Assembly (NCBI RefSeq): GCF_001650195.1
Contig: NZ_LXYR01000021.1
Coordinates: forward strand, 16,902-80,901
Direction of reading: 5' to 3'
From: Phormidesmis priestleyi BC1401
GTDB taxonomy: Bacteria > Cyanobacteriota > Cyanobacteriia > Leptolyngbyales > Leptolyngbyaceae
DNA: 64,000 nucleotides
The notes under the pieces are model-generated. The model saw only the letters and a list, made by a program, of their open reading frames with translations. It made no database searches and was not told the DNA's origin. How positions within the stretch are numbered: the stretch's first letter is position 1; each line of letters starts with the position of its first letter. The translations under genes were made by a program, and so were the position numbers. Below are positions 17,807-26,205 of this stretch, one piece after another.

Positions 17807-18976
17807 GTGCCAAACTGCCCATACTGCGATTTTCTAATTGATGAAGCCTATAACTTCTGTGTTAGCTGTGAGCAGCAAGTTAAGTGTCTGACATGTGGCA
17901 GTTATCTGATTAAAGATAAGAGCAAGTGCCTCAAATGCGGTAACTTCCTGAACACGCCTCAAACTGCTGCTACTCCCATGAATAATTTTTCATTAGAAGA
18001 GGAGCAATCGGATAGCAACTATTCAAGAAAGCTAAATCTATCTTTTACTGATAACGCGATCGATAAGGTCGCATCTGTTTTAGGTGGTTACGTTCCTTTA
18101 GTTCCACCTAAAAGTCCGAAACCCGTTGCGCAACAACAACTTGCCTTACCTTTTCTACAGACATCAGAAGAGAACGAGCAACTGGATCAATCTGAAATAA
18201 TGACTGATGAAGCTGTAGAGACCACAGCGAAAAACGTTTTAGATAATAACTCTCCCTCCGATTATTTTGAGAAAGATGGGCAGGGTTTCCTTATTTCAAA
18301 TAATCATGACTACAAAGGTAAGAATAAGAAGCTTCAGCAGCAAAGGTTTAGCATTCTTTACGTATGGGCTTACAACTCTCTTAATAGAGAACTAGTTCCT
18401 AATGATCATTTAACACAGGCTGCTCAAAGAAATGGAGTTTATGATCAGAATTATCCTACTTATCTTAAAGAAGCAGCAAATCGCTTCTTCACTAAATTGG
18501 ATGGCACTTTCAAGCTTAATCCTAGCGGGCGTGCTGAACTAAGCAAGATTCATGCAGAGATGCAAGACTCGGATTTAAGCGGTTCAGAGTACTGGAATTC
18601 AACTCGGAAAAAATCCAGCCGAAGTCCTCGTGCAACAAAAGAAGATGCACAGAGAGTCGAGCAGTGGGTTCAGATGCCGTCAAAATTTGATAGCTTTGAT
18701 GTGAGAGGACTAAACACTAGGTCTGACCTTGCAATTCTTGCACTCTATGACATTACGAAAGAACTAAAGGTTGAGACTTCTGTGAAACCGTCTTTGGCAT
18801 ATGAGTATCTTACTAAAAGGTACAAAACAGTTTCAATAACCAATAAAAATCTCAGTGATACGCTATCTGACAAGAGATACAAGAAATATTTTGAGCGCAC
18901 CTCTGAAGGGTTATGCTACCTCACCCAAGAATCTGAAAGCCTTGCAGAAAGCTGGATTAGCAAAGGTAGTATTTAG
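17807..18976 (+). CDS. Double zinc ribbon protein with winged-helix-like domains
   Basis: A 389-residue protein. Four CxxC pairs (Cys4/7, 18/21, 27/30, 41/44) form an N-terminal double zinc ribbon. A low-complexity linker runs to about residue 165. Two helical segments (about 178-250 and 300-385) each resemble a winged helix; the first contains NRELVPNDHLTQAAQRNGVY and the second YEYLTKRYKTVSITNKNLSD. No enzyme motif is visible. The GTG start has AGGA ten bases upstream. The gene is AT-rich with almost no CGATCG, unlike the core genes. It lies 2 bp from the HEPN-motif gene, so the pair is one operon. Function is unknown: a nucleic-acid-binding sensor or regulator is the reasonable guess. Confidence 0.75.
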   Translation: MPNCPYCDFLIDEAYNFCVSCEQQVKCLTCGSYLIKDKSKCLKCGNFLNTPQTAATPMNNFSLEEEQSDSNYSRKLNLSFTDNAIDKVASVLGGYVPLVPPKSPKPVAQQQLALPFLQTSEENEQLDQSEIMTDEAVETTAKNVLDNNSPSDYFEKDGQGFLISNNHDYKGKNKKLQQQRFSILYVWAYNSLNRELVPNDHLTQAAQRNGVYDQNYPTYLKEAANRFFTKLDGTFKLNPSGRAELSKIHAEMQDSDLSGSEYWNSTRKKSSRSPRATKEDAQRVEQWVQMPSKFDSFDVRGLNTRSDLAILALYDITKELKVETSVKPSLAYEYLTKRYKTVSITNKNLSDTLSDKRYKKYFERTSEGLCYLTQESESLAESWISKGSI

Positions 18977-18978
18977 GC

Positions 18979-19752
18979 ATGAGTATTCAAAGATCCAAAC
19001 TTGAGGCGACTTTATCTACACAGTTTCCAAAAGATGTTCTGGTTGCATTACTGGATGAATATCAACATATTAAGCAACAGTTCTTTTTAAGGAGATTTCA
19101 GCCAACTGAGCTAAATGCTGCTCGTTTTAGTGAATGCGTTCTTCGCTTAATTGAGTTCTTAGACACAGGCAGTTACACAGCTTTAGGGAAGCAACTAGAC
19201 ACGCAAAAAATAATAAATCGTGCTGCTAACAATACAGGCTTGCCAGAGGGTATTCGCTTCTTTATCCCTCAACTTACGAGAGTCCTTCTCGATATTAGAA
19301 ATAAAAGGAATGTTGCTCATGTTGGTGGAGAAGTAGACCCCAACTATTCCGATTCTCTATTTGTATCTCATTCCGCAGATTGGATCTTAGTTGAGCTAAT
19401 ACGCAACTACCACACAAACAGCATTGACGAGGCAAGAAAAATCGTTGAAAGTATTACTGAAACTAAAATTCCTGTGATAGTAGAAATTGGTAATTTTATA
19501 CGAGTTCAAAACACAAAGCTAAAAGCTGATCAAAAAACTTTACTTATTCTTTACTATAAACAGCCGGCCAAGGTTAGCGATGCAGATTTAATGAAGTGGG
19601 TTAGATATACGAACACAAGTAGATATCGAACTGAAATACTGAAATTACTGGATGATGAAGCTCTTATCCATTATGAAAATGGTCTCTGTGTAGTTCTTCC
19701 TAAGGGCATTCTTTATGTTGAGAAAAATATCAGCCCTGAATTAATCATGTAA
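18979..19752 (+). CDS. HEPN-motif protein with C-terminal winged helix, putative effector
   Basis: A 257-residue protein starting two bases after the upstream stop. The N-terminal helical half contains DIRNKRNVAHVGG, with Arg107 and His114 in the R-x4-6-H spacing that marks HEPN ribonucleases of toxin and defence systems. The Asn after the Arg is also usual. The C-terminal part (about 175-250: LILYYKQPAKVSDADLMKWV, then YENGLCVVLPKGILYVEKN) looks like a winged helix with its wing hairpin. AT-rich, without HIP1 octamers, inside an island that also holds a toxin-antitoxin pair. RNase or abortive-infection activity is inferred from the motif only. Confidence 0.7.
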   Translation: MSIQRSKLEATLSTQFPKDVLVALLDEYQHIKQQFFLRRFQPTELNAARFSECVLRLIEFLDTGSYTALGKQLDTQKIINRAANNTGLPEGIRFFIPQLTRVLLDIRNKRNVAHVGGEVDPNYSDSLFVSHSADWILVELIRNYHTNSIDEARKIVESITETKIPVIVEIGNFIRVQNTKLKADQKTLLILYYKQPAKVSDADLMKWVRYTNTSRYRTEILKLLDDEALIHYENGLCVVLPKGILYVEKNISPELIM

Positions 19753-19764
19753 TCAATAAACGAT

Positions 19765-20250
19765 TTACTCACCTGCTGTATTCAAAACGTCTGAATACAG
19801 TTGAGTACTTATCCGAAAACTTGCCTGGAGCATGAGATCATCCATTATAGGTTTAACTGCCATAATTAGACTTTGGCGTTTTGCTGATAGAAGAATTCCT
19901 AGGACTCCAGTGATTCTTATTCCCAAATCTGTCGCGGCTTGTCTGCCCAGTCGCTCATCAATTAGCAATCGAGATGCTTCTACTTCGACAGCAAGTGCGA
20001 TTGCTTCAGCCTCTCCTAAATTCACACGATTTCTCAACTCACTCACCAATTCTTGATTTTGTACTGGTTGAATTCCCAGCCATATCGCCGATTGGACTGC
20101 TGTAATTACAGTTTTACCAGCCCTTTCATCCAACAGTTCCTCATAAACCGCAGTTGGAATCAGAATCATCCCATATATTTGCTGCATAAGTTCTAGCTGC
20201 CCAACCTTCGCCAAATTAGAGATTGGTGAAGTGTTACTTACGATTTTCAC
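19765..20250 (-). CDS. DUF3368 PIN-like toxin
   Basis: A 161-residue PIN-fold protein of the DUF3368 group, the presumed RNase toxin partner of UPF0175 antitoxins. SNTSPISNLAKVG at the N-terminus is the PIN first-strand motif, with Asn where classical PIN domains have Asp, a common variant in this group. LGEAEAIALAVE and LLIDERLGR supply the other acidic residues. It starts with GTG two bases after the antitoxin stop, the expected antitoxin-first order. It is convergent with the HEPN operon, only 12 bp away. Confidence 0.82.
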   Translation of the reverse strand: MKIVSNTSPISNLAKVGQLELMQQIYGMILIPTAVYEELLDERAGKTVITAVQSAIWLGIQPVQNQELVSELRNRVNLGEAEAIALAVEVEASRLLIDERLGRQAATDLGIRITGVLGILLSAKRQSLIMAVKPIMDDLMLQASFRISTQLYSDVLNTAGE

Positions 20251-20252
20251 TA

Positions 20253-20492
20253 TCAGTCCGTTTCCTGTAAGGTCTTGAGATCTTCTTGAAACTCAGCTAC
20301 ATCATAGTGGACACAGATGTCTCGATCAGCCAGTAGTTTTTGAAACTGCATTCGATGCATTCCCATCAACTCGCTAGCCTTTCCCAAACTAATTTTGTCT
20401 TGGCGAAAAAGCATAAGTACAATCTCCAAGAATAAATCGTGTTCTGATAAACCACTTGCTCTGACAAGATCGTCTGATATTACCAAACTCAT
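20253..20492 (-). CDS. UPF0175 family antitoxin
   Basis: A 79-residue helix-rich protein of the UPF0175 family. The phrases LVISDDLVRASGLSE and LGKASELMGMHRMQFQKLL, with the latter as the helix-turn-helix, are typical. It binds DNA and neutralises the DUF3368 protein encoded 2 bp downstream. The ATG at 20492 gives full length. The pair is a type II toxin-antitoxin unit, a common passenger of cyanobacterial accessory islands. Confidence 0.82.
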   Translation of the reverse strand: MSLVISDDLVRASGLSEHDLFLEIVLMLFRQDKISLGKASELMGMHRMQFQKLLADRDICVHYDVAEFQEDLKTLQETD

Positions 20493-20590
20493 GATTATAC
20501 CCCTAGCTCTTAAATCTACTGCTTAGATCGTAGCAGCCAAAACAAGGGTAGGTTAGACTATTTTATAAGTTTAACCTTCGTAGCGGCGCG

Positions 20591-20676
20591 GCATAACAAC
20601 GCGCTGGAGCGGACGGGCGAGAGGTTCTGGCGTTGCTGCCAAGGTTATCTGCCGCCGCTCAGCTAAGCCGTTAGAC
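20591..20676 (+). other. attC-like imperfect inverted repeat, right edge of accessory island
   Basis: The left arm TAACAACGCGCTGGAGC (from 20594) is imperfectly complementary to the right arm CGCTCAGCTAAGCCGTTA (ending near 20673). The right core GTTAGAC fits the integron GTTRRRY consensus. Size (about 86 bp), orientation and arm sequence agree with the element at 16571. It lies just before the convergent DUF6671 gene, so the two elements bracket the accessory island. Confidence 0.55.
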
Positions 20677-20728
20677 AGGATGAGTTGAAGCTACATAAGA
20701 TCTTAATATCGCTTCTATAGAAACGACA

Positions 20729-21583
20729 TTAAGGATTACAGTATAAACATTGTGCAGGATCTGCTGCTTCGATGCCATCGGGGAACAATTTTTCTTGGCG
20801 AAACCCGCAGTGCTGGCAGTGGTGGATGGCGACACGGGTGAGATCTGTGGGAAAATGGCACAGGGCGCAGGGCAGACCGGGCTGATATTCGACTGGCTCA
20901 AAGCCGGGATAGGCACAATTGGGACAAGTGCTTTGAATCGCATTCACGAGGTTGTTTGTGGCTTTTGCAATCACGTTCATGCGGGTTGGGTTATGGAGCG
21001 CCCGCATGTCAGTTTCTAGGTGAATGGTGGGCGATCGCCGCAGCGCTTCGGTCACGACGGTTAGCAGTTGCGCTTCACTGACAATGCCTTTCACAATCTC
21101 ATTTGAATTTTTAGTCGATGCGTGAGGCATGACGACCAACCCATGCTCTGGAAAGCCGATGGTCTGAGCAAAAATCTGTGCTTCTTCTAAGCTGCAAACG
21201 GTTGTATGGCGGTAGTTGGTTTCCAGAGAAATTTCTTGACCGAAAATTTCTAGGTTGTGAGCGCGATCGACCAAGACGACTAACTCACAATTGCAGGCAA
21301 CCATCGGAAAGCTAGGATGGGGTCCAAAGCTGCCTTCGCTGGCGATCGCCAGACTTTCACCCGTAAGCTCCAGTGCGCTTTCAGCCTTTAAGCGTGCGGT
21401 TGATCTTTGATCACCCGGTCGGTCGCGATCGCGAGTAAAGGTGCCAAACCTATCCGTATTAAAGTTTTCAGGAATCTGAAGCTTGATGCCTAACTCCTGT
21501 TCCAAAATGGGTGCAATAGCTTTTTCCTTACGGTGCATCGTGGCTAGTACTCCAACCCGATTTGCAAAGAAGGGATGGGTCAT
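20729..21583 (-). CDS. DUF6671 family protein with C-terminal zinc fingers
   Basis: A 284-residue protein. The N-terminal domain (about 1-210) includes ASEGSFGPHP, VVMPHAST and ETDMRALHNPTRM, phrases I associate with DUF6671. The C-terminus carries three CxxC pairs (CPNC, CALC, CQHC) and a final CLYC, so it binds probably two zinc ions. Function is not established. The ATG at 21583 is chosen because AGGAG lies about eight bases upstream; an in-frame TTG 18 bases earlier is less likely. Codon use matches the core genes, so it marks the return to the ordinary chromosome after the island. Confidence 0.78.
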   Translation of the reverse strand: MTHPFFANRVGVLATMHRKEKAIAPILEQELGIKLQIPENFNTDRFGTFTRDRDRPGDQRSTARLKAESALELTGESLAIASEGSFGPHPSFPMVACNCELVVLVDRAHNLEIFGQEISLETNYRHTTVCSLEEAQIFAQTIGFPEHGLVVMPHASTKNSNEIVKGIVSEAQLLTVVTEALRRSPTIHLETDMRALHNPTRMNVIAKATNNLVNAIQSTCPNCAYPGFEPVEYQPGLPCALCHFPTDLTRVAIHHCQHCGFRQEKLFPDGIEAADPAQCLYCNP

Positions 21584-21706
21584 CCGCGTTCTCCTAAACA
21601 ATCGTTCATTTCACGCAAACCTGATTTGAACGGTGGTCTTCTTGACCAATTAAGCATTCTAATGCTTGGCTTGAGCGGCTGTAGATAATCTTTGTATCAC
21701 AACCCA

Positions 21707-21747
21707 ATCAACTTTTGGCGATCGATGTGCATGGGCGTTGTTGGACT
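21707..21747 (+). repeat. 41 bp dispersed repeat, copy 2 (upstream of pyrC)
   Basis: Second copy of the element at 15125-15165, about 85 per cent identical. It ends about 57 bp before the chosen dihydroorotase start. Possibly a shared regulatory or small dispersed repeat sequence. Confidence 0.6.
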
Positions 21748-21804
21748 ATGGACAAAATTTGGCTCGTAATTTCCTATGATGGAAGCAGTATTTTCTGGTT
21801 TAGC

Positions 21805-23184
21805 ATGACCCCATCGCCCGATCGAACGTTATTGATCCGCAACGCCAGGGTTTTACTCCCTAATGGACAGTTTCAATCCGCTGATGTTTGGGTTGAGGGA
21901 GGCTTGATTGGGGAGATTGGCTCAAACCTCGATCGCACGGCTGATACTGTGATTGAGGCTAACCATCTAACCCTGCTACCAGGCGTAATCGACCCCCAAG
22001 TGCATTTCCGTGAACCGGGATTAGAGCACAAAGAAGATCTCACCACCGCCTCCCGTGCCTGTGCCCGTGGCGGCGTGACTTCCTTTTTAGAAATGCCCAA
22101 CACAAAACCGCTGACTATTAATCAGGCAACCCTAAACGATAAGCTGGCACGCGCCGCCCAAAAGTCCTTTGTGAACTTCGGCTTTTTTATCGGAGCCACG
22201 GCAGAAAACTTACCTGACCTGCAAACAGCGACTCCAACTCCCGGCATCAAGATTTTTATGGGGTCGATGCACGGCGATCTGCTGGTTGATCAAGAAGCTG
22301 CGTTAGATCGCATTTTTGCCACAGGCACCCGCCTGATCGCAGTTCATGCCGAAGACCAGGCGCGGATTGCTCAACGGCGGAAAGAATTTGCAGGCATTAC
22401 TGATCCGGCGATTCATTCCGTGATTCAAGATAATCAGGCGGCGCTCAATGCAACGCAACTGGCGCTCAAACTGTCCAAAAAATATCGGCGACGGCTCCAT
22501 ATCCTGCACCTTTCAACCGCGGAAGAAGCCGAACTGTTGCGTCAGGATAAGCCAGCGTGGGTGACAGCGGAAGTCACGCCTCAGCATCTACTGCTCAATA
22601 CAGGCTTCTATGAACAACTGGGGTCACTGATTCAGATGAACCCGCCGATTCGGAGTGTTCACGACAATGAGGTGCTGTGGCAGGCACTTCAGGATGGAGT
22701 CATTGATTTTATTGCCACCGATCATGCCCCCCATACGCTGGCAGAAAAAGGTCGGGCGAATCCCACAACTCAAGTCGATGAGGAAGCATCTGCGACGACC
22801 GTTTTTCTAGAGCCTGCCAAGGTGCCATCGGGAATGCCTGGAGTAGAAACCTCTTTGCCGCTGATGCTAACCCAGGCAATGCAGGGGCGATGTAGCGTGG
22901 CTCAAGTGTCTCACTGGATGTCTACGGCAGTGGCAAAGGCATACGGCATTGTCGGAAAGGGGACGATCGCTCCTGGTTACGATGCAGACTTAGTGCTGGT
23001 AGATTTGGACACCTACCATCCTGTCCTGCGCGAAGAACTTCAGACGAAGTGTGGCTGGAGTCCGTTTGAGGGATGGAATTTGACGGGCTGGTCTGTGGTG
23101 ACGATCGTGGGCGGGCAAGTGGTATACGAACGCGGCAAATTTAATGAGCAGGTTCGCGGTCGAGCGCTGGCTTTTAACCCCTAG
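21805..23184 (+). CDS. pyrC: Dihydroorotase
   Basis: A 459-residue class I dihydroorotase, closing N-carbamoyl-aspartate to dihydroorotate in pyrimidine synthesis. Metal ligands are visible in DPQVHFREPG (HxH), the later histidines in HAEDQ and HILHLSTAEEAEL, and the catalytic aspartate in IATDHAPHT. The C-terminus ends with the usual amidohydrolase strand region (GYDADLVLVD). The ATG at 21805 gives the normal N-terminus (TLLIRNARVLLPNGQF). Frames extend upstream to 21715 and overlap the 41 bp repeat, so earlier starts are unlikely. Confidence 0.93.
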   Translation: MTPSPDRTLLIRNARVLLPNGQFQSADVWVEGGLIGEIGSNLDRTADTVIEANHLTLLPGVIDPQVHFREPGLEHKEDLTTASRACARGGVTSFLEMPNTKPLTINQATLNDKLARAAQKSFVNFGFFIGATAENLPDLQTATPTPGIKIFMGSMHGDLLVDQEAALDRIFATGTRLIAVHAEDQARIAQRRKEFAGITDPAIHSVIQDNQAALNATQLALKLSKKYRRRLHILHLSTAEEAELLRQDKPAWVTAEVTPQHLLLNTGFYEQLGSLIQMNPPIRSVHDNEVLWQALQDGVIDFIATDHAPHTLAEKGRANPTTQVDEEASATTVFLEPAKVPSGMPGVETSLPLMLTQAMQGRCSVAQVSHWMSTAVAKAYGIVGKGTIAPGYDADLVLVDLDTYHPVLREELQTKCGWSPFEGWNLTGWSVVTIVGGQVVYERGKFNEQVRGRALAFNP

Positions 23185-23293
23185 CCCAACTACCCAAGTG
23201 GTCGATTAAACTTCTACAAGATTCTCTAGGAAAAATCTTGTTGCTATGCTAAAGATTGAGGGCAAGTAGCGAGTAGAGATGAAAGGGTCGTAA

Positions 23294-23677
23294 GTGGACA
23301 TTTTAATAGAGTCAACCAGGAACTTTGAGCAGGATCTTGAAAGGTTGAGCAACGAAGAGAAGGCGATCACAGTTAAAAAAATCAACGATTGTGCGAGTCT
23401 GTTTCCAACTCAAAAAGTTGACGTTTATCGAAAGCTTCGTCGGCTCTCTTTGTTGTCAGGACTGAATGGATACGAATCTTCTCTGTATACGTTAAAGGTT
23501 TCACAAAAGCTAAGGGTAATTTTGGCAGTTGACGAAGATCCTATTTTTGGGCAAGTTATCTTTACTCTTTTTCGAGTAGTAGAACATGATGACATCGATA
23601 CCGTGTATCGAGGTATAGCGGAATCCCCATATCAAGATATACTCCATCACGATCGAGAACCTGCCCAGATCTCGTAG
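23294..23677 (+). CDS. RelE/ParE-like putative toxin
   Basis: A 127-residue protein beginning with GTG. DILIESTRNFEQDLERLS, the RKLRRLS segment and LRVILAVDEDPIF then LFRVVEHDD resemble the strand-helix layout of RelE/ParE toxins, with basic residues where ribosome-dependent RNases hold catalytic Lys/Arg. Similarity is by pattern only. It is followed 8 bp later by a small gene on the same strand, so the two look like a pair. Confidence 0.55.
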   Translation: MDILIESTRNFEQDLERLSNEEKAITVKKINDCASLFPTQKVDVYRKLRRLSLLSGLNGYESSLYTLKVSQKLRVILAVDEDPIFGQVIFTLFRVVEHDDIDTVYRGIAESPYQDILHHDREPAQIS

Positions 23678-23685
23678 ATTCATTT

Positions 23686-24027
23686 ATGGCACAAACCCTT
23701 ACTCTTTGTGATGAATACGGAATTCTCTACCAAGCAATGAAAATCTTGCCAGATGACCAACTGAAAATTAGTTTTCTTGAAGGCTTGGCAGAGCTTGAGG
23801 ACAGTGAGTGCCATAGAACAAGAAAACTTCCAAAAACGAGGCTGCACAAAGTAAAAGGTGTGAAGCAGGCGATCTGCCGTGCTGACATTGATAAAGTTTC
23901 AGGTTGGCACATTCACGTTCAATATGTCGATGGGCAAATCCATCTCAAGGACATCATTGAGGGACAAAAATGTGATGGTGTCCTTGATGTGATCAAGTCC
24001 AAAAAGACCCGCTACGAGTGGTTCTAG
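23686..24027 (+). CDS. Small partner protein of the RelE-like gene
   Basis: A 113-residue protein. The C-terminal half (HKVKGVKQAICRADIDKVSG, then WHIHVQYVDGQIHLKDII) alternates strand-like segments, itself somewhat RelE-like. The N-terminal half is helical. I do not recognise a helix-turn-helix. Position, size and 8 bp spacing suggest an antitoxin or a second component of a toxin-antitoxin-like unit with toxin-first order. Which of the two is toxic cannot be decided from sequence. Confidence 0.5.
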   Translation: MAQTLTLCDEYGILYQAMKILPDDQLKISFLEGLAELEDSECHRTRKLPKTRLHKVKGVKQAICRADIDKVSGWHIHVQYVDGQIHLKDIIEGQKCDGVLDVIKSKKTRYEWF

Positions 24028-24123
24028 GTTTGTTGGTCTTGCGATCGCAAGAGACTTGATTCTCCTGCGATCACAATCCCAAACCTCATCCGAAATCGTG
24101 AAGGAGCAGTGACTCCGGCTTCA

Positions 24124-25812
24124 TTAAGGCGACACGTTGAGATCGGTGACGGCACCTAAGCTGCTAGAAGATACCAGAGTGGCATATTTCGCCAGAACGC
24201 CAGAGGTATAGCGAGGGTTTGGTTTTTGCCAAGCAGCGCGCCGTAGTTCTAACTCTTCATCCGACAAATTCACTTGCAAGAGACGAGCAGCGGCATCAAT
24301 GGTGATGGAGTCGTTTTCTTGAACTAAGGCGATCGTGCCACCCACATAGGCTTCTGGTGCCACATGCCCCACTACCATGCCATAGGTGCCGCCAGAAAAC
24401 CGTCCATCGGTGATCAACCCAACGGCATCGCCCAAACCAGCCCCAATGATAGCAGAGGTGGGAGCCAGCATTTCCCGCATTCCAGGTCCGCCTTTGGGAC
24501 CTTCGTAGCGAATGACGATCACGTCTCCGGCAACGATCTTGCCTGCCAAAATCGCATCCAGACAGGCTTCTTCAGAGTCAAACACCCGTGCGGGTCCGGT
24601 GATCTGTGCTTTTTTGATGCCTGTGATTTTAGCGACGGCTCCTTCGGTTGCCAGATTGCCTCTCAAGATTGCCAGATGTCCCGTGGCGTACATGGGGTTA
24701 GTCCAGGGACGAATCACATCCTGGTCAGCGCGAGGCTGATCGGGAACCTGCCGCAAGCGTTCGGCAATGGTATCTCCGGTAATGGTGGGGCAATCGCCGT
24801 GGATCAAGCCGTGGTTCAACAGCATTTTCATCACTTGGGGGATACCACCCGCTTTGTGCAAATCGGTGGCGACATAGCGACCGGAGGGTTTGAGATCGCA
24901 GAGGACGGGAACGCGAGCGCGGATGGTTTCAAAGTCATCGAGCTTCAGAGCTACTCTGGCGGAATGGGCGATCGCCAAAAAGTGCAGCACCGCATTAGTA
25001 GAACCACCGACTGCCATAATCACCGCGATCGCGTTTTCGATCGACTGGCGGGTGATGATGTCGCGGGGACGAATATTATTGCGAATTGCTTCTACCAGCG
25101 CTTTTCCTGCCAGTGCCGTATTCTCAGCTTTTTCAGGATCTTCCGCCGCCATCGTCGAGGAATACATCAAGCTCATGCCCATTGCCTCGAATGCTGCGGA
25201 CATCGTATTCGCAGTATACATACCACCACAGGAACCTGCTCCTGGACAGGCATTGCGCTCCACGGACATCAGCCGCACTTCATTAATGCGACCTGCACTA
25301 TATTGACCCACCGCTTCAAAGGAACTCACGACGGTTAGATCTTCGCCCTCTAGATGCCCTGGTTTGATGGTGCCACCATAAACGAAGACGGCTGGAATAT
25401 TCATCCGCGCCATCGCAATCATGGCTCCTGGCATATTTTTGTCGCAGCCACCGATCGCCAATATGCCATCCATACTCTGGGCGTTGCAGGCAGTTTCAAT
25501 AGAGTCGGCAATTACATCTCGCGACACCAGGGAATACTTCATTCCTTCGGTGCCCATCGAAATGCCATCACTCACGGTAATGGTGCCAAAGAGTTGGGGC
25601 ATCCCGCCCCCTAGCCGAATGCCTGCCTCTGCTTCCACTGCCAGGGCTGCGATTCCCATATTGCAGGGCGTGATTGTGCTATGGGCGCTGGCGACTCCCA
25701 CGATCGGCTTCTGAAAGTCTCCATCGCCAAAACCAACCGCTCGCAGCATGGCGCGATTGGGCGATCGCTGCACTCCTTCGGTGACGGCTTTACTTCTCCA
25801 GTTCTCAGACAT
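24124..25812 (-). CDS. ilvD: Dihydroxy-acid dehydratase
   Basis: A 562-residue iron-sulfur dehydratase of branched-chain amino acid synthesis, forming 2-keto acids from 2,3-dihydroxy acids. Cluster cysteines lie in [16 protein letters not shown] and [17 protein letters not shown]. The C-terminal motif [18 protein letters not shown] and [15 protein letters not shown] are family-typical. Length and start ([13 protein letters not shown]) are normal. It is a single-gene unit here, convergent with the RelE-like pair. Several long frames on the opposite strand are shadows of its biased codon use. Confidence 0.95.
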   Translation of the reverse strand: MSENWRSKAVTEGVQRSPNRAMLRAVGFGDGDFQKPIVGVASAHSTITPCNMGIAALAVEAEAGIRLGGGMPQLFGTITVSDGISMGTEGMKYSLVSRDVIADSIETACNAQSMDGILAIGGCDKNMPGAMIAMARMNIPAVFVYGGTIKPGHLEGEDLTVVSSFEAVGQYSAGRINEVRLMSVERNACPGAGSCGGMYTANTMSAAFEAMGMSLMYSSTMAAEDPEKAENTALAGKALVEAIRNNIRPRDIITRQSIENAIAVIMAVGGSTNAVLHFLAIAHSARVALKLDDFETIRARVPVLCDLKPSGRYVATDLHKAGGIPQVMKMLLNHGLIHGDCPTITGDTIAERLRQVPDQPRADQDVIRPWTNPMYATGHLAILRGNLATEGAVAKITGIKKAQITGPARVFDSEEACLDAILAGKIVAGDVIVIRYEGPKGGPGMREMLAPTSAIIGAGLGDAVGLITDGRFSGGTYGMVVGHVAPEAYVGGTIALVQENDSITIDAAARLLQVNLSDEELELRRAAWQKPNPRYTSGVLAKYATLVSSSSLGAVTDLNVSP

Positions 25813-25970
25813 CCTAATTTTCCTAAATTTATGGGTCAGGCAGCAGGTGCCAGATGCTCAACGTCCTTTCAATCACTATAACTAAACAACTGCTCTTACC
25901 AATTCTCGCAGAACGCTCCAACTTCATCTACCAAACAATTCTTAGGCTGAGATTTTTAGCCCACTTCTTT

Positions 25971-26128
25971 TTGCTGAATCGATCCATGAGGCACAGAGTT
26001 TGCCCTCACCCTAGCCCTCTCCCCAAGGAGAGGGGACAAGAGTTCTGGCTCCCTTCTCCTTGGGGAGAAGGGTTGGCGAGGGCTTGCCCCACTGCGTGAG
26101 GAGGGCATTTCATATCTGCATTCAGCAA
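25971..26128. mobile_element. Dispersed MITE-like repeat, copy B (complete)
   Basis: A 158 bp element with ends TTGCTGAAT and ATTCAGCAA and a GC-rich interior (CCCTCTCCCCAAGGAGAGGG hairpin, then CTCCTTGGGGAGAAGGG). It shares its whole length with copy C at 38342 and its interior with copy A at 7399. It sits in the promoter-side gap of ilvD. The open frame running through it (HPSPLPKERG type) is a translation of the repeat, not a gene. Confidence 0.75.
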
Positions 26129-26205
26129 TGAACGGAATCTTTCCTCTTGGGTTCAGATTTATTCAGATGTTAGCCTACAGAATTCCTGTGTTGAAGGCGA
26201 TCGCC

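Noticed and set aside
24364..25338. 324-codon frame antisense to ilvD
   Set aside because: It is a shadow of the biased codon use of ilvD. The sense gene is unambiguous.
25854..26099. 81-codon frame running through repeat copy B
   Set aside because: The HPSPLP-type sequence is a translation of the dispersed repeat, a common mis-annotation.
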